A stretch of DNA of 64,000 nt from Treponema sp. (GCA_017446265.1 JAFSRD010000041.1:62001-126000), one strand, 5' to 3'. Shown: positions 23,878 to 34,474, counted from the stretch's first letter. Notes: a model not told the origin generated them from the sequence alone. Program-made: numbers and translations.

Positions 23878-26451
23878 CTATTGACCAGAAAGTGTTTTTT
23901 TCCAGCGCGCAATCAACTGCAATGCGGAAAGCGGCGTCATGCTGTCTGTATCTGAAGAAAGAATTTCGTCAAGCACAATCTCTTCATCACTAAAAAGACC
24001 TGGCGCGGCAGCTTGCACCGATTGTGGCGGAGCATCGAGCACAGGCTTGTCGCCTGCAATCTCTTGAATGCGCGCGAGGATAGCGTTTGCTCTATCTATC
24101 ACTTGGTGGGGAACGCCTGCAAGACGCGCGACATGAATGCCGTATGAATTTTCTGACGCGCCTTCTTTTACCTTGCGCAAAAATATAATTGCTCCATTTT
24201 GCTCAGACACATCCATGCAGAGCATTTTTATAGCCTTGTGTTGCATACGCGTAAGTTCATGATAGTGCGTTGCAAAAAGCGTCTTGCACGTTATTTCATT
24301 TAAAAGATATTCCGACACAGCCCACGCAATCGCAAGCCCGTCTTCTGTTGAAGTGCCGCGCCCAACCTCATCCATAATCACAAGCGATTTTTTTGTCGCC
24401 GAGCGCAAAATGCTTGCCGTCTCCGTCATCTCCACAAGAAAAGTAGATTCTCCTCTAGCAAGGTTGTCGCTTGCGCCTACGCGACAAAAAATTTTATCAA
24501 CGATGCCAAGATGCGCTTTCTTAGCAGGCACATACGAACCTGTTTGCGCAAGCAATGTGATGAGCGCATTTTGCCGTAAATATGTTGATTTTCCCGCCAT
24601 GTTCGGGCCCGTTATGAGCGCAAATAATTTTTCAGAGAGCAGCAAATCGTTCGGCACAAATTCGCCGCTTGCCATATGACGCTCTACGACAGGGTGCCGT
24701 CCAGCCTCTATGTCGAACAGCGTCGTCTCATCTAAAACTGGGCGCGTCCAATTATGGAGCACGGCAGCTTGCGCAAAAGCAGCGGCAGTATCTGTGTAGG
24801 CAATTTCATCTGCAACTTGCATAAGATACGGAACATAATCATGCAGCTCGTTCCTGATTGCCACAAATAAATCACGTTCAAGCTCAAGGATTTTTGCACC
24901 CGCTTCTGTAAGCTCATGCTCTAATTCTTGCAGCCGTTCAGTTGTGTAGCGGTCGCCGTTTACAAGCGCGCGCCGCATAATAAAATGAGACGGCACCGAC
25001 GAAAGCTTGCCTTTGCTCACTTCAATAAAATAGCCGGATGCATTTGTGTATTTTATTTTCAAATTATTAATACCGGTGTTTTGCCGCTCTTCTTCTTCAT
25101 ACTGGCTCAATATTTTGTCAAAGTTATCGCGGATTTCCCGCCACTTGTCAAGTTCAGCAGACCATCCCGATTTGATGATGCCCCCGTCTGTCAAACTGGT
25201 GGACGGGTCGTCGAGAATTGCATTTTTAATAATATCTATAATTTTCCGCGCTGTTTCATATTGAATGGGAGAAAAATCATACTCTGAAAGGAGCGCCCGC
25301 GCAACATGCCAGTTTTCTAAACTCGCTCGCAACGCCTGCACGTCTTTTGGGTGCGCCTTGTCCATAGCAATCCTTCCGGCAAATCGCTCTATATCGAGAA
25401 TCTTGTCGAGTTGATTTTTTACGCCATCGAGCAGCCTTTGATTGTCAAAGAAAAGTGAAACATGCTCTTGCCGCGCTGCAATCTTTTTTATGTCGGTGAG
25501 CGGAAAGAGCAGCCAAGAGCGAATCATGCGGTTGCCCATTGCGGTTTTAGTGCAGTTTACGCATTCAAGCAAACTGTATTGCATGCTGCCGTCGCGAAGA
25601 TTCGCAACAATCTCCAGATTGCGACGGGAAGCATCGTCAATTATTAAATAGTCGCTGTCGTAATATGTTTTTATGCCGTCTATATGCGGCATTGCTGTGT
25701 TCATTGTTTTTTCAAGGTAGTCGAGCAAAAAGCCGGCAGGAACAATTTCAGGAGAAGCTTCGTGCAATCCAAACGGCTGAAGGCTCGCCGTCTTAAATTG
25801 CTTCAGTAATTTTTTGTATGAAACTTTTTCTGAAAAATCCCAGTCAGGATAATAAGAAACTGCCATGTCGGGACAAGCAGAAACAGCGTCTTGAATGTCT
25901 GCATTTGATTTGAGCGACTCAGGCAAAAGCAGTTCGCGTGGCATGCATCTGCCAAGTTCTTTTGGAAAATACTCTGACATCCTTGCAGCTTGCCACGAAG
26001 TCGCGTTGAACGCAGCAGTCGTTACATCAATGAACGCAAAGCCTGCCTTTCCGTGAGAGACAGAAAGCGCTGCTAAAAAATTATTAACATTTCCTTCAAG
26101 GTACTCTGTTTCTACCGCAGTTCCCGGCGTAATGATTTCCACCACTTTGCGCTCTGTCAAACCCTTGCCGCGTTGCACAGCTTCGCCTATCTGCTCGCAT
26201 ATGGCAATTTTTTTACCGAGCCGCAAAAGACGCGCAATATACACTTTTGCAGCATGATATGGAATGCCGCACATGGGAGAAGAGCCACGGTGCGTAAGCG
26301 TTAAATTAAGAAGACGCGAAACAGCTACCGCGTCTTCGTTGAACATCTCATAGAAATCACCGAGCCTGAAAAACAGCACTTCATTTTTGTATGCAGCTTT
26401 GATTGCACTGTACTGCGCCATAAGTGGCGTTGGCTCGTTTTCTACCGACAT
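23878..26451 (-). CDS. mutS: DNA mismatch repair protein MutS
   Basis: 857 residues, full length. The mismatch-contact Phe-x-Glu motif is in DFYEMF near the N-terminus. The Walker A reads ITGPNMAGKST, followed by Walker B with DEVGRGTSTEDG and the conserved ATHYHELT. It recognises base mismatches and recruits MutL. The gene is the last of the tamB-bamA-skp-mutS unit, four bases after skp. Its position in an outer-membrane assembly operon is unexpected functionally, but the spacing argues for co-transcription. AGGA lies very close to the ATG. Confidence 0.98.
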   Translation of the reverse strand: MSVENEPTPLMAQYSAIKAAYKNEVLFFRLGDFYEMFNEDAVAVSRLLNLTLTHRGSSPMCGIPYHAAKVYIARLLRLGKKIAICEQIGEAVQRGKGLTERKVVEIITPGTAVETEYLEGNVNNFLAALSVSHGKAGFAFIDVTTAAFNATSWQAARMSEYFPKELGRCMPRELLLPESLKSNADIQDAVSACPDMAVSYYPDWDFSEKVSYKKLLKQFKTASLQPFGLHEASPEIVPAGFLLDYLEKTMNTAMPHIDGIKTYYDSDYLIIDDASRRNLEIVANLRDGSMQYSLLECVNCTKTAMGNRMIRSWLLFPLTDIKKIAARQEHVSLFFDNQRLLDGVKNQLDKILDIERFAGRIAMDKAHPKDVQALRASLENWHVARALLSEYDFSPIQYETARKIIDIIKNAILDDPSTSLTDGGIIKSGWSAELDKWREIRDNFDKILSQYEEEERQNTGINNLKIKYTNASGYFIEVSKGKLSSVPSHFIMRRALVNGDRYTTERLQELEHELTEAGAKILELERDLFVAIRNELHDYVPYLMQVADEIAYTDTAAAFAQAAVLHNWTRPVLDETTLFDIEAGRHPVVERHMASGEFVPNDLLLSEKLFALITGPNMAGKSTYLRQNALITLLAQTGSYVPAKKAHLGIVDKIFCRVGASDNLARGESTFLVEMTETASILRSATKKSLVIMDEVGRGTSTEDGLAIAWAVSEYLLNEITCKTLFATHYHELTRMQHKAIKMLCMDVSEQNGAIIFLRKVKEGASENSYGIHVARLAGVPHQVIDRANAILARIQEIAGDKPVLDAPPQSVQAAAPGLFSDEEIVLDEILSSDTDSMTPLSALQLIARWKKTLSGQ

Positions 26452-26455
26452 AATC

Positions 26456-26974
26456 CTAATTTTTGCTAATTTGATCGATTACTTGCTGCGTTACATCAAC
26501 AGAAGGGCTGTACCACAAAATCGCATTGTTCTGCTGCAAACTTAAAATCATGCTGTAGCCACCCGATTCCGCCACGCGTGCAAGCACATCATACAATTTA
26601 CGATAAAACGAATTTGAGTCTTGAAGCGATTTTTGCATTGTCGCAAGCTCTATGTTTTTTGCATTTGTGTATTCACGAAGATATTCAGCTTTTCTCGTAA
26701 TTTCGCTTTCAAGGCGCATCATGTTTGAATCATCCCCAGAATTTTCATATGAAAGTTTCCGCTGTTGCAGCGTTCGAAGTTCTTCCGTAAGTTTATTGAT
26801 TTCTTTTTGGTAATCTTCTTTTCGTCGCTCATAATTACGCACCGCAGACGAATCTCTAAAATATGCGTTATAAACTTTTGCCGTATCGACAACCCCAAAC
26901 TTAGTAATTTGCTGCGCAGACAATCCGCCCGCCGCAAAAATCACAATACAACACATAATTATTATTTTTTTCAT
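26456..26974 (-). CDS. skp: OmpH/Skp-family periplasmic chaperone
   Basis: 172 residues: a signal peptide (about 1-20, ending GGLSAQ), then FGVVDTAKVYNAYF, the N-terminal signature of Skp/OmpH. A long charged helical hairpin (about 45-125) follows, and then a C-terminal strand region. Skp trimers hold unfolded outer-membrane proteins in the periplasm and deliver them to BamA, whose gene is immediately upstream with 25 bases between. AAGG precedes the ATG. Confidence 0.9.
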   Translation of the reverse strand: MKKIIIMCCIVIFAAGGLSAQQITKFGVVDTAKVYNAYFRDSSAVRNYERRKEDYQKEINKLTEELRTLQQRKLSYENSGDDSNMMRLESEITRKAEYLREYTNAKNIELATMQKSLQDSNSFYRKLYDVLARVAESGGYSMILSLQQNNAILWYSPSVDVTQQVIDQISKN

Positions 26975-26999
26975 ACTACAACCTTCTTCACAATATAGT

Positions 27000-29417
27000 T
27001 TATCTGTTCGTTATATTAAACGACAGCACAAATTCTCCAATGCGTTTATTAAAGTACACGCCTCTATTTTCATCATATTTGAATGCCCACGCCCAGAGCA
27101 AGTGAAGCGGAAACTGCGGAAGCAAAAAGCGCACGCCAGGTCCAAAGCTAAAATAAAAATCGCTCAAATGCAAATCGGTGAACATTGATGCCACACTGCT
27201 TTTGACGGCAACTGCATCAAAAAATGCATCAACGCCGAGAACACCCGGAAATATGGGAAAGCGCAACTCAACTCTATTTGAGAACATGGCACGCCCGCGC
27301 GTTTTATTATACACTTCAGTCCAGCCGCGTCCATTAAACATACCGTCTATGTACACTTTGTTTGAGTCGCCAAGTAATGAGCCTGGTACAGGAAAAATAG
27401 TCGTAAACCCGGTATACGCCGCGAGCACAGATTTAAACGAATATCGCTCCGTGATAGGAATATTGAACAACGTCACATAGCCCTCAAGCTTAAGCTCATT
27501 TCTGAGAAAAAATTCTTTTTCAAGCTTCGGAATAAGACCGTACCAGGCAAGCCTGTCGCTCATAAACCAGCCTTTTGACGGGTCATAATTTATATCACGA
27601 TTGTCTAGTGAAAAACTTATCCACAGAGAATTTGACAAACCAAGCCTGTCTGCATTCTGATTGATGCCTGAATCATACGGCACAAATGTCGCTTGATTAT
27701 ATCTGTTGGCACTCAGCGATGTCGCTAAACCGCCTGACAAAGAGAGAATGGCAAAATCAGGCGTCCAGCGCCTTCCCATTGAAGTACCGAGTGTCAACGC
27801 CCACGACCTGAACGACATGTAATAGTCGTCGCTGCTGCTTGCTCCATTGCCGAGCATGGCAAGACGCAACGCAGACTCCTTTGAATGAGAAAACGAAAGC
27901 GACTCGCTGAATGTTATCGGCAAATTGCGCAGCCAATTCTGTCCATACGAAGCGTTGACAGATTGCTCGCTTGTAGAAATATTGGTGCCCACAGAGATGG
28001 AACGCCCTTCTCCACGCAAGTTTGAATTTTGCCATCGTGCAAAAAGCGAAATAGGAAAGTCGTCTTTATTTGAAACGCCTGAAAACGTCATGCCGAATTC
28101 AAGCGTTGTTGTGGACTGCTCCTCGACAGTAATCACCAAATCAACTAAATCAGCTTCTGAACCAGGCATAGGCTCAGGCACAACGCTCGAAAAATATTGC
28201 AAGTTATACAGATTGCGCAAACCTATCATCACTTTTTCACGAGAAAAGACATCGCCCGATTCAAGCGGTATTTCACGCCGTATAACATAATCTTTTGTTT
28301 TTGTATTGCCTTTGATGATAATGTTTTCTATGTGGCTTCGCGCGCGCTCTACAATATCTATCGTAAACGAGACGACTCTGCGCTCTGCATCTTTGTTGAT
28401 TAACGGCGTATATTGATTTGTCATGTAGCCGTTTTCAGCATACAAATTTGTAATAGCTTGCAATCCTTCTTGGTATTTTGTTTGATTGAACACTTTGCCA
28501 ACATCAAGTTTGATATGCGCCAAAAGCTCTTTTTCTGAATATATATGAGCGCCTGTTATTGCAGTACCGCCATATGTGTATTGCGGTCCTTCTTGAATGA
28601 TAAATGTAAGTGTAAGTTCATTGCGCTTTTTCTCTTCGTTCAGCGCAGTTTCTTGCAATACATCAAGCACACGCACATCTGCATAGCCGCGGTCCTGATA
28701 GTATGCTTCGACAGCAAGCTTGTCCGCTTCAAGTGTTGAACGCTGGAAAGCGCCATCGCGTGCAAAGCCGACTTCTTTTAACGAAAGCTTGCTTTTGAGC
28801 GTGCGCTCTGAAACGACAGTGTTGCCACTAAATTTTATTGACGCAATTACAGTATTCGCACCCTCGTTTATGACAAACGTCACTTTTATGCCGCGATCAG
28901 TCTCTTCAATTCTATGCGACACAGTAGCGTCAGTATACCCTTTTTTCAAATACAAATCGCGTAACGCACGCTCATCAAGGAGCACTTTGCTTTCTACATA
29001 AATGTCGTCACGCTTTACCGATACTGCGTCTTTCAAGTCGCCGTTACGTACGCGTGAGTTTCCTGAAAAATTAACAGAATCAACAATAGGGCGTTCGGCA
29101 ACTTGAAACACGAGTAAAATTTTATCGGCAGTCTTTGGGTCATGCTTTGCAAACGGTGTAAGGTCTTCAAATAAATCAAGCGCATATAATCTGTCAACTA
29201 AATCTGTATATACTTCTTCAGTGAATGCTTTGCCAACAAAAGCGCTTATTACGCCCGTCAACTCAGAGCGCTTTACATTTTTTAATCCTTCAAAGGTAAT
29301 TTCAGAAATTGTCTTTCCCCAAAACCAATCTGGATCTTCCTCTGCGCTTTCTTGTGCTGTAAGCGACAAACAAGACAATAGAAAAAACACAAAAAGCATT
29401 CGGTGCCATGGACGCAT
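27000..29417 (-). CDS. bamA: Outer-membrane protein assembly factor BamA
   Basis: About 805 residues: a signal peptide (about 1-24), five POTRA repeats (about 30-425) and a C-terminal beta-barrel. ITFEGLKNVKRSEL opens POTRA1, and the barrel has ARWQNSNLRGEG and RGRAMFSNRVELRFPI. It inserts beta-barrel proteins into the outer membrane. The start at 29417 has AGGAG five bases upstream; an in-frame start at 29444 would sit inside tamB. The chain does not end in an aromatic residue: five residues (NITNR) follow the Phe of the putative beta-signal. Confidence 0.95.
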   Translation of the reverse strand: MRPWHRMLFVFFLLSCLSLTAQESAEEDPDWFWGKTISEITFEGLKNVKRSELTGVISAFVGKAFTEEVYTDLVDRLYALDLFEDLTPFAKHDPKTADKILLVFQVAERPIVDSVNFSGNSRVRNGDLKDAVSVKRDDIYVESKVLLDERALRDLYLKKGYTDATVSHRIEETDRGIKVTFVINEGANTVIASIKFSGNTVVSERTLKSKLSLKEVGFARDGAFQRSTLEADKLAVEAYYQDRGYADVRVLDVLQETALNEEKKRNELTLTFIIQEGPQYTYGGTAITGAHIYSEKELLAHIKLDVGKVFNQTKYQEGLQAITNLYAENGYMTNQYTPLINKDAERRVVSFTIDIVERARSHIENIIIKGNTKTKDYVIRREIPLESGDVFSREKVMIGLRNLYNLQYFSSVVPEPMPGSEADLVDLVITVEEQSTTTLEFGMTFSGVSNKDDFPISLFARWQNSNLRGEGRSISVGTNISTSEQSVNASYGQNWLRNLPITFSESLSFSHSKESALRLAMLGNGASSSDDYYMSFRSWALTLGTSMGRRWTPDFAILSLSGGLATSLSANRYNQATFVPYDSGINQNADRLGLSNSLWISFSLDNRDINYDPSKGWFMSDRLAWYGLIPKLEKEFFLRNELKLEGYVTLFNIPITERYSFKSVLAAYTGFTTIFPVPGSLLGDSNKVYIDGMFNGRGWTEVYNKTRGRAMFSNRVELRFPIFPGVLGVDAFFDAVAVKSSVASMFTDLHLSDFYFSFGPGVRFLLPQFPLHLLWAWAFKYDENRGVYFNKRIGEFVLSFNITNR

Positions 29418-29425
29418 ACGAACTC

Positions 29426-32400
29426 CTAAAATGAAAATCTCCAAGAAAGCGTCAGTGATGTTGAAGGCGTAATAACATTATTTAGCATTGCAGTTATATC
29501 AGGAGCCGTACTCCATCTGATATTTACAAACGGCGTTTCAAACTCAAAACCAAGTTCAGGTTGAAACGTAATTCCCTGCACTGTTGTCTTATCGTCAATC
29601 CTTGTTCCATCATATGCCACATGCATGAGCGCATCGACATACACTGCACTTCCGAAGTACTTACCAATATAAACAGTCGAATTATCAAAAAAGTTACCAA
29701 TTCGCATTTCTGACGTTGTATAGTCTCCACCAAATCCGAATCGCAACATATTTTGCAAGACAGTAGGTCTAATTGAAAATATATCAAAATTCAGCCAGTC
29801 GCGCAACTTGTCTTCCATGCGCCGCACCACAAGCGATTGGAGCACAAAATCTGTGCTCGTGACAATCAAATCGCTTACATTGCCAGAACCGCCGGCAGTG
29901 AGCTGACCGAGCATTGCTTGAAGCTCCACCTCCGATTTCGCGGGAATAGAAGAAATTTGCGGCACAAAATCAAACAGCGGCTGATTGTCTGCGGAAAGGA
30001 TAAGGCGCACCTCCCTGCCGTCTGTGTCGCGCTCGCGCGTTTCTGCACGGGCGGTAAGACGCGGATTGAAGCTCGTATCTGTGTCGTTGAATTTTAAGCT
30101 TCCCTCTTTTATGTAAAAACTGCGGTTCAAATATGAAATGTCGCCTGAACGAACGGCTATGTCGCCACTGACTGAAAACGTACCCACTGTCTGGTCCATC
30201 TGAAATTTCATCGACGAGCCGGGTACAATGACGCAGCGCAAGAACGGGTTGAGTATAAAGTTTGCCCTCGTGCCTACGCTGATGTCAAGGTCAACACGCG
30301 AATCAAATGTTGCTCCTTCTCCAATCGTTGACAACTCGTTTATCATAAATATCGCTTTAACATTGTCAGCGTAAATTGAGCCTGTCACATCGAGTATTTT
30401 CTCAATGTGATACACTATAGCCAAATCGACGCTCGCATTTCCCGTAAATCGCGCAAACGTCACATCGACATCAGCAGGAGCAGTTTGATTTTCAGGCGTG
30501 CGCACAAACACTTCAACGCGGTCAAATGCCCAGCGGTCAAAGACAATCACGAGACTGACATATACGGGCTTGTTGCGCACATTCATCATCACTTCCGGTA
30601 CGCGTATTTCATTGTGCTCAAGCGTAACGTTGAATGCATCTTTTGTAATATGAGATGGAATGGCAAGCGGAATGCTGAAGTCTGCATTTGTTATGGCAAA
30701 GCCCCCGCTGAACTCAGGGTCAGATAGCAGCCCGCCTATTCGCGCAGAACCTGTCATTACGCCGCGGTACACAGCAACATACTCATTTTCAATATGCGAC
30801 ACAAGCTCTGCAATATCGGCAGAAACATCAAAAATATGTATATCAAGATTCCTGCCTTTGATTGCACCTGCAACATTGCAGTGAACGGGCTTTGACTCAT
30901 CGATCGCTACATTTATGTTTCCTTCATCATCGACAACGCCTGATATGCCTAAATTTTCGGATGACGAAATAATCATTCCGCCATAAGTACGCAGCAGTGT
31001 CAGCGAGAATGGGAACGACTTTGTAATCAAATTACCTGATACACCGGGCGAAGCAAGCGTTGCAGCAAACGACAACGGCGTGCCGTTTTCAACAACAGTG
31101 TCAGCTACTTCAAGCGATAGTGGAAGCGTGAGCGATTTCTGTGCAGTGGAAATATTGAGCGTCGCATCAGCTTTTCCAGTAAAAGTTTCTAATGAAAATG
31201 TTGCTGAAATATCATTCACGTCGAGGCTGCCGTAATCAACATTCATAATGTCTATGCGAAAGTCACGTCCTTCAAGTGTTGTACTTCCCGCAAGCGCAAG
31301 CTGCCCGCCTGCTATCATCATGTCAGCTTCATCTATTGAAAGCGAAACATACGGATTTTCATACGTGCCTGTCGCTGTCACAGATGCAGTGAGCACATTG
31401 TTTTCGCTCTGCTCTGATATAAATCTATTCAAATTAAAATTGTTAATGCCGAACTGTGCATCGAAATACATGTTACGCTTGAGCATGTCTATGGACAACG
31501 GCATGCTGTCAGGATTTGTAACATCTGCAACAATAGTAATAAATTCGTCAGACAACTGATTCTCTAATGCAAATTCAAAATGCGCAGAATCGAAAATATT
31601 GTCATTGACATTGACAATGCATTGCGCATTTCCGCCAAGCGCGGAAAACATATCTGAATATGAAATAGTGTCAAAGATAGCGCCGTATTGTGTAACAGTA
31701 CCGGAAAGAATAAGGCGCGGCGAAAAATTGAGCGCACCGCTTGCGTCTTCTGCTTCAAAACGCATGATGTGGACAGCACCTCCTTCGTCAGGCGTATACG
31801 CAAAACCTGTTTCAGACGAGAACACAAGAATAGCGTTACCGACAGATACAGGAAGCCGTTCCATAACAAGCGAGCCTTCAACGCTGCCGTCAGTGAATCG
31901 CTGCGCCTGTGCAACAATGCCGTAGTCGCCTGACACCATAATATAGTTCGGCATGAGATTTCCCGTAAAATGATACGGCACGCCACCATAGCTCACATCA
32001 AGCACAAAAAATGAACTTGCAGAATCGGGAGCGCGGTCGAATTCTGCGGATGCATGCACTGTCTGCGATTTGTGAATTACATCGAATTGCGTCAATTGTA
32101 AAGACGATTCATTACCATCAAACGACAGCAACAAAAACTGATTGTCTTGATGCGTGTTCGCTACAAGCGCATACGGCGCATTGAACGAAATAGATTTAAA
32201 GTCGGAAGACACATATGCTTCACCGGTGAACATATATGGATGCAACGTTGGCAGTAATTTTTCAACTACTGATGCATCGCTGCTCGACAAGAAAAACGAC
32301 GCGAGTTCTGCAATGCTGTCTAGAAATTCATTTGTAACGCTCACACCTGCTTGAATATAATTTGTCTTCGTCAAATAGCTTCCATCTATCTGCACCATGC

Positions 32401-33805
32401 CTGGCATTTCAGTTTCAAGATGCGCGTAATCAGAAATTTCAAAGCGGTAGTCGATTGAATCGTTTTCAGGCATCACAGTCAACTGCAACGCGGTGAGCGC
32501 CTTCTCGCCAAAAAACACTTGCGGAGAAAAACACACGAACCCTCTGTCGAGCGGGTCAAAGAATAATTCTGTAGAAATAACATTGCCGTTTGGCAGCGCG
32601 ATGCGCCGTGCATCTGCCGTTCCTAAAAGCCGCATATGAGCAAATTCATATGTGAAGGCAGCGTCGGCATCGTACCGTTCTCCAGAAAACACAAGAGATG
32701 GAATAGTTATACTCGTTTCATCACCTGAAAATGAAAAATGCGCAGCAAGCGAGCCAGGCACAAATGAGTCCTGCATAAACGTACGGCAATCACCGTCATA
32801 TGCTGCTTTTTTTTCTAAAACATCATACGAGGCAGACGCATGTGCTGTAACAGTCGTACCGCCCATCTTTTGCAAAAGCGATGCATATTTTCGTGACGAC
32901 ATGCATGAAGACAGTGCAAGCCGTTCTGCTGTAAACGAAGCGTTGGCAATGCGCTCATCAAAATTGTACGATGCGCTCAACATGAGCGGAAATGACAGCT
33001 GCATTGTGCGTGCAGAAACAGTGCTGTCAGCATACGAAATAAGAAAATTGATGGGGCTGAACGAGAAACCTGCACACGATACATTTGAAAACCGCGCAAC
33101 AAGAAAGCTCCCTTCAAGCCCCGAATGAATTGCGCCGTTTACTGCGCACTTGCCGGAAACAGTAGTGCCATTCTTTAAAGCTGCGTCAACAGTGCTTTCA
33201 CTATTTACGTTGAGCACATGCGCAACATCATCATATGCTGCCCGCGCGCTTCGCACAGTACATGAAACAGTTCCCGCCGCTCCGCTGCATTTCATACGCA
33301 CATTTTTAATAATTACGTCAAATGGCAGATTGACGAGCGCATCTGAATAATTGATGGCGCGCACTTTTCCGGCAGCGTTGCCATTTTGCGCACGCGCAAG
33401 CGCAACAATCTTTTCGATTATGCTTCTGTCTGTCACATCGTTATAGTCGATTGTAATGCCGTCGATTGTCAAACTTTTGAGCGCGTCATCTCTGTCACCT
33501 GAAAGCAATCCGAACAAACTATATCTAAAAACTATTTTGCGTATCTCAACAATATTTTTGCCACTTTTCGCAGAATCAAGGGCTATACCTTTTATGTTGA
33601 AAACTGTTAGAATAGACGGGGAGAGCGACGAATACGAAACTGCAAGCCCTGTTTCTTCCTGAAGCACAGTGCGAAGCGATTCAACTTGCCACGAAATTGC
33701 CTGCGTGAGCTTATTGTATATCGGCCGTATACACAAAAACGATACAAGGAGAATTATGAGAAAGACAAAAATGTATGCGCGGCGCACTGCTCGTTTTTTA
33801 CTCAT
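29426..33805 (-). CDS. tamB: TamB/DUF490 translocation and assembly protein
   Basis: 1459 residues: an N-terminal membrane helix (about 10-26), a very long beta-rich middle of repeated AsmA/TamB-like strands, and the conserved DUF490 C-terminus. The C-terminus contains GDISYLNRSFYIKEGSLKFND, ARAETRERDTDGREVRLILS and PQISSIPAKSEVELQAMLGQL, and ends in FSLSWRFSF-like barrel strands. TamB forms a hydrophobic groove spanning the periplasm and is implicated in phospholipid transport and barrel assembly. It lies directly before bamA, as in organisms without a separate TamA. A TAGACT box eight bases before the ATG is a possible promoter. Confidence 0.93.
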   Translation of the reverse strand: MSKKRAVRRAYIFVFLIILLVSFLCIRPIYNKLTQAISWQVESLRTVLQEETGLAVSYSSLSPSILTVFNIKGIALDSAKSGKNIVEIRKIVFRYSLFGLLSGDRDDALKSLTIDGITIDYNDVTDRSIIEKIVALARAQNGNAAGKVRAINYSDALVNLPFDVIIKNVRMKCSGAAGTVSCTVRSARAAYDDVAHVLNVNSESTVDAALKNGTTVSGKCAVNGAIHSGLEGSFLVARFSNVSCAGFSFSPINFLISYADSTVSARTMQLSFPLMLSASYNFDERIANASFTAERLALSSCMSSRKYASLLQKMGGTTVTAHASASYDVLEKKAAYDGDCRTFMQDSFVPGSLAAHFSFSGDETSITIPSLVFSGERYDADAAFTYEFAHMRLLGTADARRIALPNGNVISTELFFDPLDRGFVCFSPQVFFGEKALTALQLTVMPENDSIDYRFEISDYAHLETEMPGMVQIDGSYLTKTNYIQAGVSVTNEFLDSIAELASFFLSSSDASVVEKLLPTLHPYMFTGEAYVSSDFKSISFNAPYALVANTHQDNQFLLLSFDGNESSLQLTQFDVIHKSQTVHASAEFDRAPDSASSFFVLDVSYGGVPYHFTGNLMPNYIMVSGDYGIVAQAQRFTDGSVEGSLVMERLPVSVGNAILVFSSETGFAYTPDEGGAVHIMRFEAEDASGALNFSPRLILSGTVTQYGAIFDTISYSDMFSALGGNAQCIVNVNDNIFDSAHFEFALENQLSDEFITIVADVTNPDSMPLSIDMLKRNMYFDAQFGINNFNLNRFISEQSENNVLTASVTATGTYENPYVSLSIDEADMMIAGGQLALAGSTTLEGRDFRIDIMNVDYGSLDVNDISATFSLETFTGKADATLNISTAQKSLTLPLSLEVADTVVENGTPLSFAATLASPGVSGNLITKSFPFSLTLLRTYGGMIISSSENLGISGVVDDEGNINVAIDESKPVHCNVAGAIKGRNLDIHIFDVSADIAELVSHIENEYVAVYRGVMTGSARIGGLLSDPEFSGGFAITNADFSIPLAIPSHITKDAFNVTLEHNEIRVPEVMMNVRNKPVYVSLVIVFDRWAFDRVEVFVRTPENQTAPADVDVTFARFTGNASVDLAIVYHIEKILDVTGSIYADNVKAIFMINELSTIGEGATFDSRVDLDISVGTRANFILNPFLRCVIVPGSSMKFQMDQTVGTFSVSGDIAVRSGDISYLNRSFYIKEGSLKFNDTDTSFNPRLTARAETRERDTDGREVRLILSADNQPLFDFVPQISSIPAKSEVELQAMLGQLTAGGSGNVSDLIVTSTDFVLQSLVVRRMEDKLRDWLNFDIFSIRPTVLQNMLRFGFGGDYTTSEMRIGNFFDNSTVYIGKYFGSAVYVDALMHVAYDGTRIDDKTTVQGITFQPELGFEFETPFVNIRWSTAPDITAMLNNVITPSTSLTLSWRFSF

Positions 33806-33856
33806 ATGGGCACAGTCTACCTTATCAGATTATCGGCAAAAATGCAGGTGGTATCT

Positions 33857-34474
33857 ATGATATTGCATAATTTTATTGTATTTGAAGGCGTTGACGGCGC
33901 GGGCACTTCGACACAAATCAACATGCTCAAAGAAAAATTCGGTACAACGCTTTTTGCCACTTCAGAACCTACCTCATTGCCCACCGGCATGTTCTTGCGC
34001 AAAATGCTCAGCGGAGCGTTTCCTGTAGACGAACGTACTGCAGCATATCTGTTTGCCGCAGACAGATGCGAGCACGTATACGGAAAAGGCGGCATTATTG
34101 AGCACATACGCAACGGAAAGCTCGTCGTCTGTGACCGCTACTTGTTTTCGACGCTCGCATATCAGTCTGTCTCGTGCGGCGAGGAAATCCCGCGTCTTGT
34201 AAACAGCCCGTTTCCACTTCCTGAACTGCTGTTTTACTTTCGCATTGACCCATCGCTTTCCTTTAAACGAGTTGTAGAGCGCAGCGCACAAGCGGAAATA
34301 TACGAAAAGGCAGATTTCCAGCGCAGAGTCGCCGCGCAGTATGATGCTGTTATGCAAGCATACAAAAAAACAGAAGCCCTGAAGATAATCACGCTCGATG
34401 CTTCGCTTCCCATACAGGAAACAGCCGAAATAATCTGGAGTTACTTGCAAAACCTGCCGATAGTATCAGTGTGA
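33857..34474 (+). CDS. tmk: Thymidylate kinase with atypical P-loop
   Basis: 205 residues. It phosphorylates dTMP to dTDP. Clear features are FIVFEGVDGAGTSTQ (P-loop), SEPTSLPTG (the DR/EP substrate loop), VVCDRYLFSTLAYQ and the lid with RSAQAEIYE. The P-loop lysine is replaced: position 17 is Thr (GAGTSTQ in place of GAGKSTQ). The lineage may use another residue for this role. AGGTGG lies before the ATG at 33857; an in-frame ATG at 33842 is possible. It is divergent from tamB and overlaps the next gene (GTGA). Confidence 0.88.
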   Translation: MILHNFIVFEGVDGAGTSTQINMLKEKFGTTLFATSEPTSLPTGMFLRKMLSGAFPVDERTAAYLFAADRCEHVYGKGGIIEHIRNGKLVVCDRYLFSTLAYQSVSCGEEIPRLVNSPFPLPELLFYFRIDPSLSFKRVVERSAQAEIYEKADFQRRVAAQYDAVMQAYKKTEALKIITLDASLPIQETAEIIWSYLQNLPIVSV

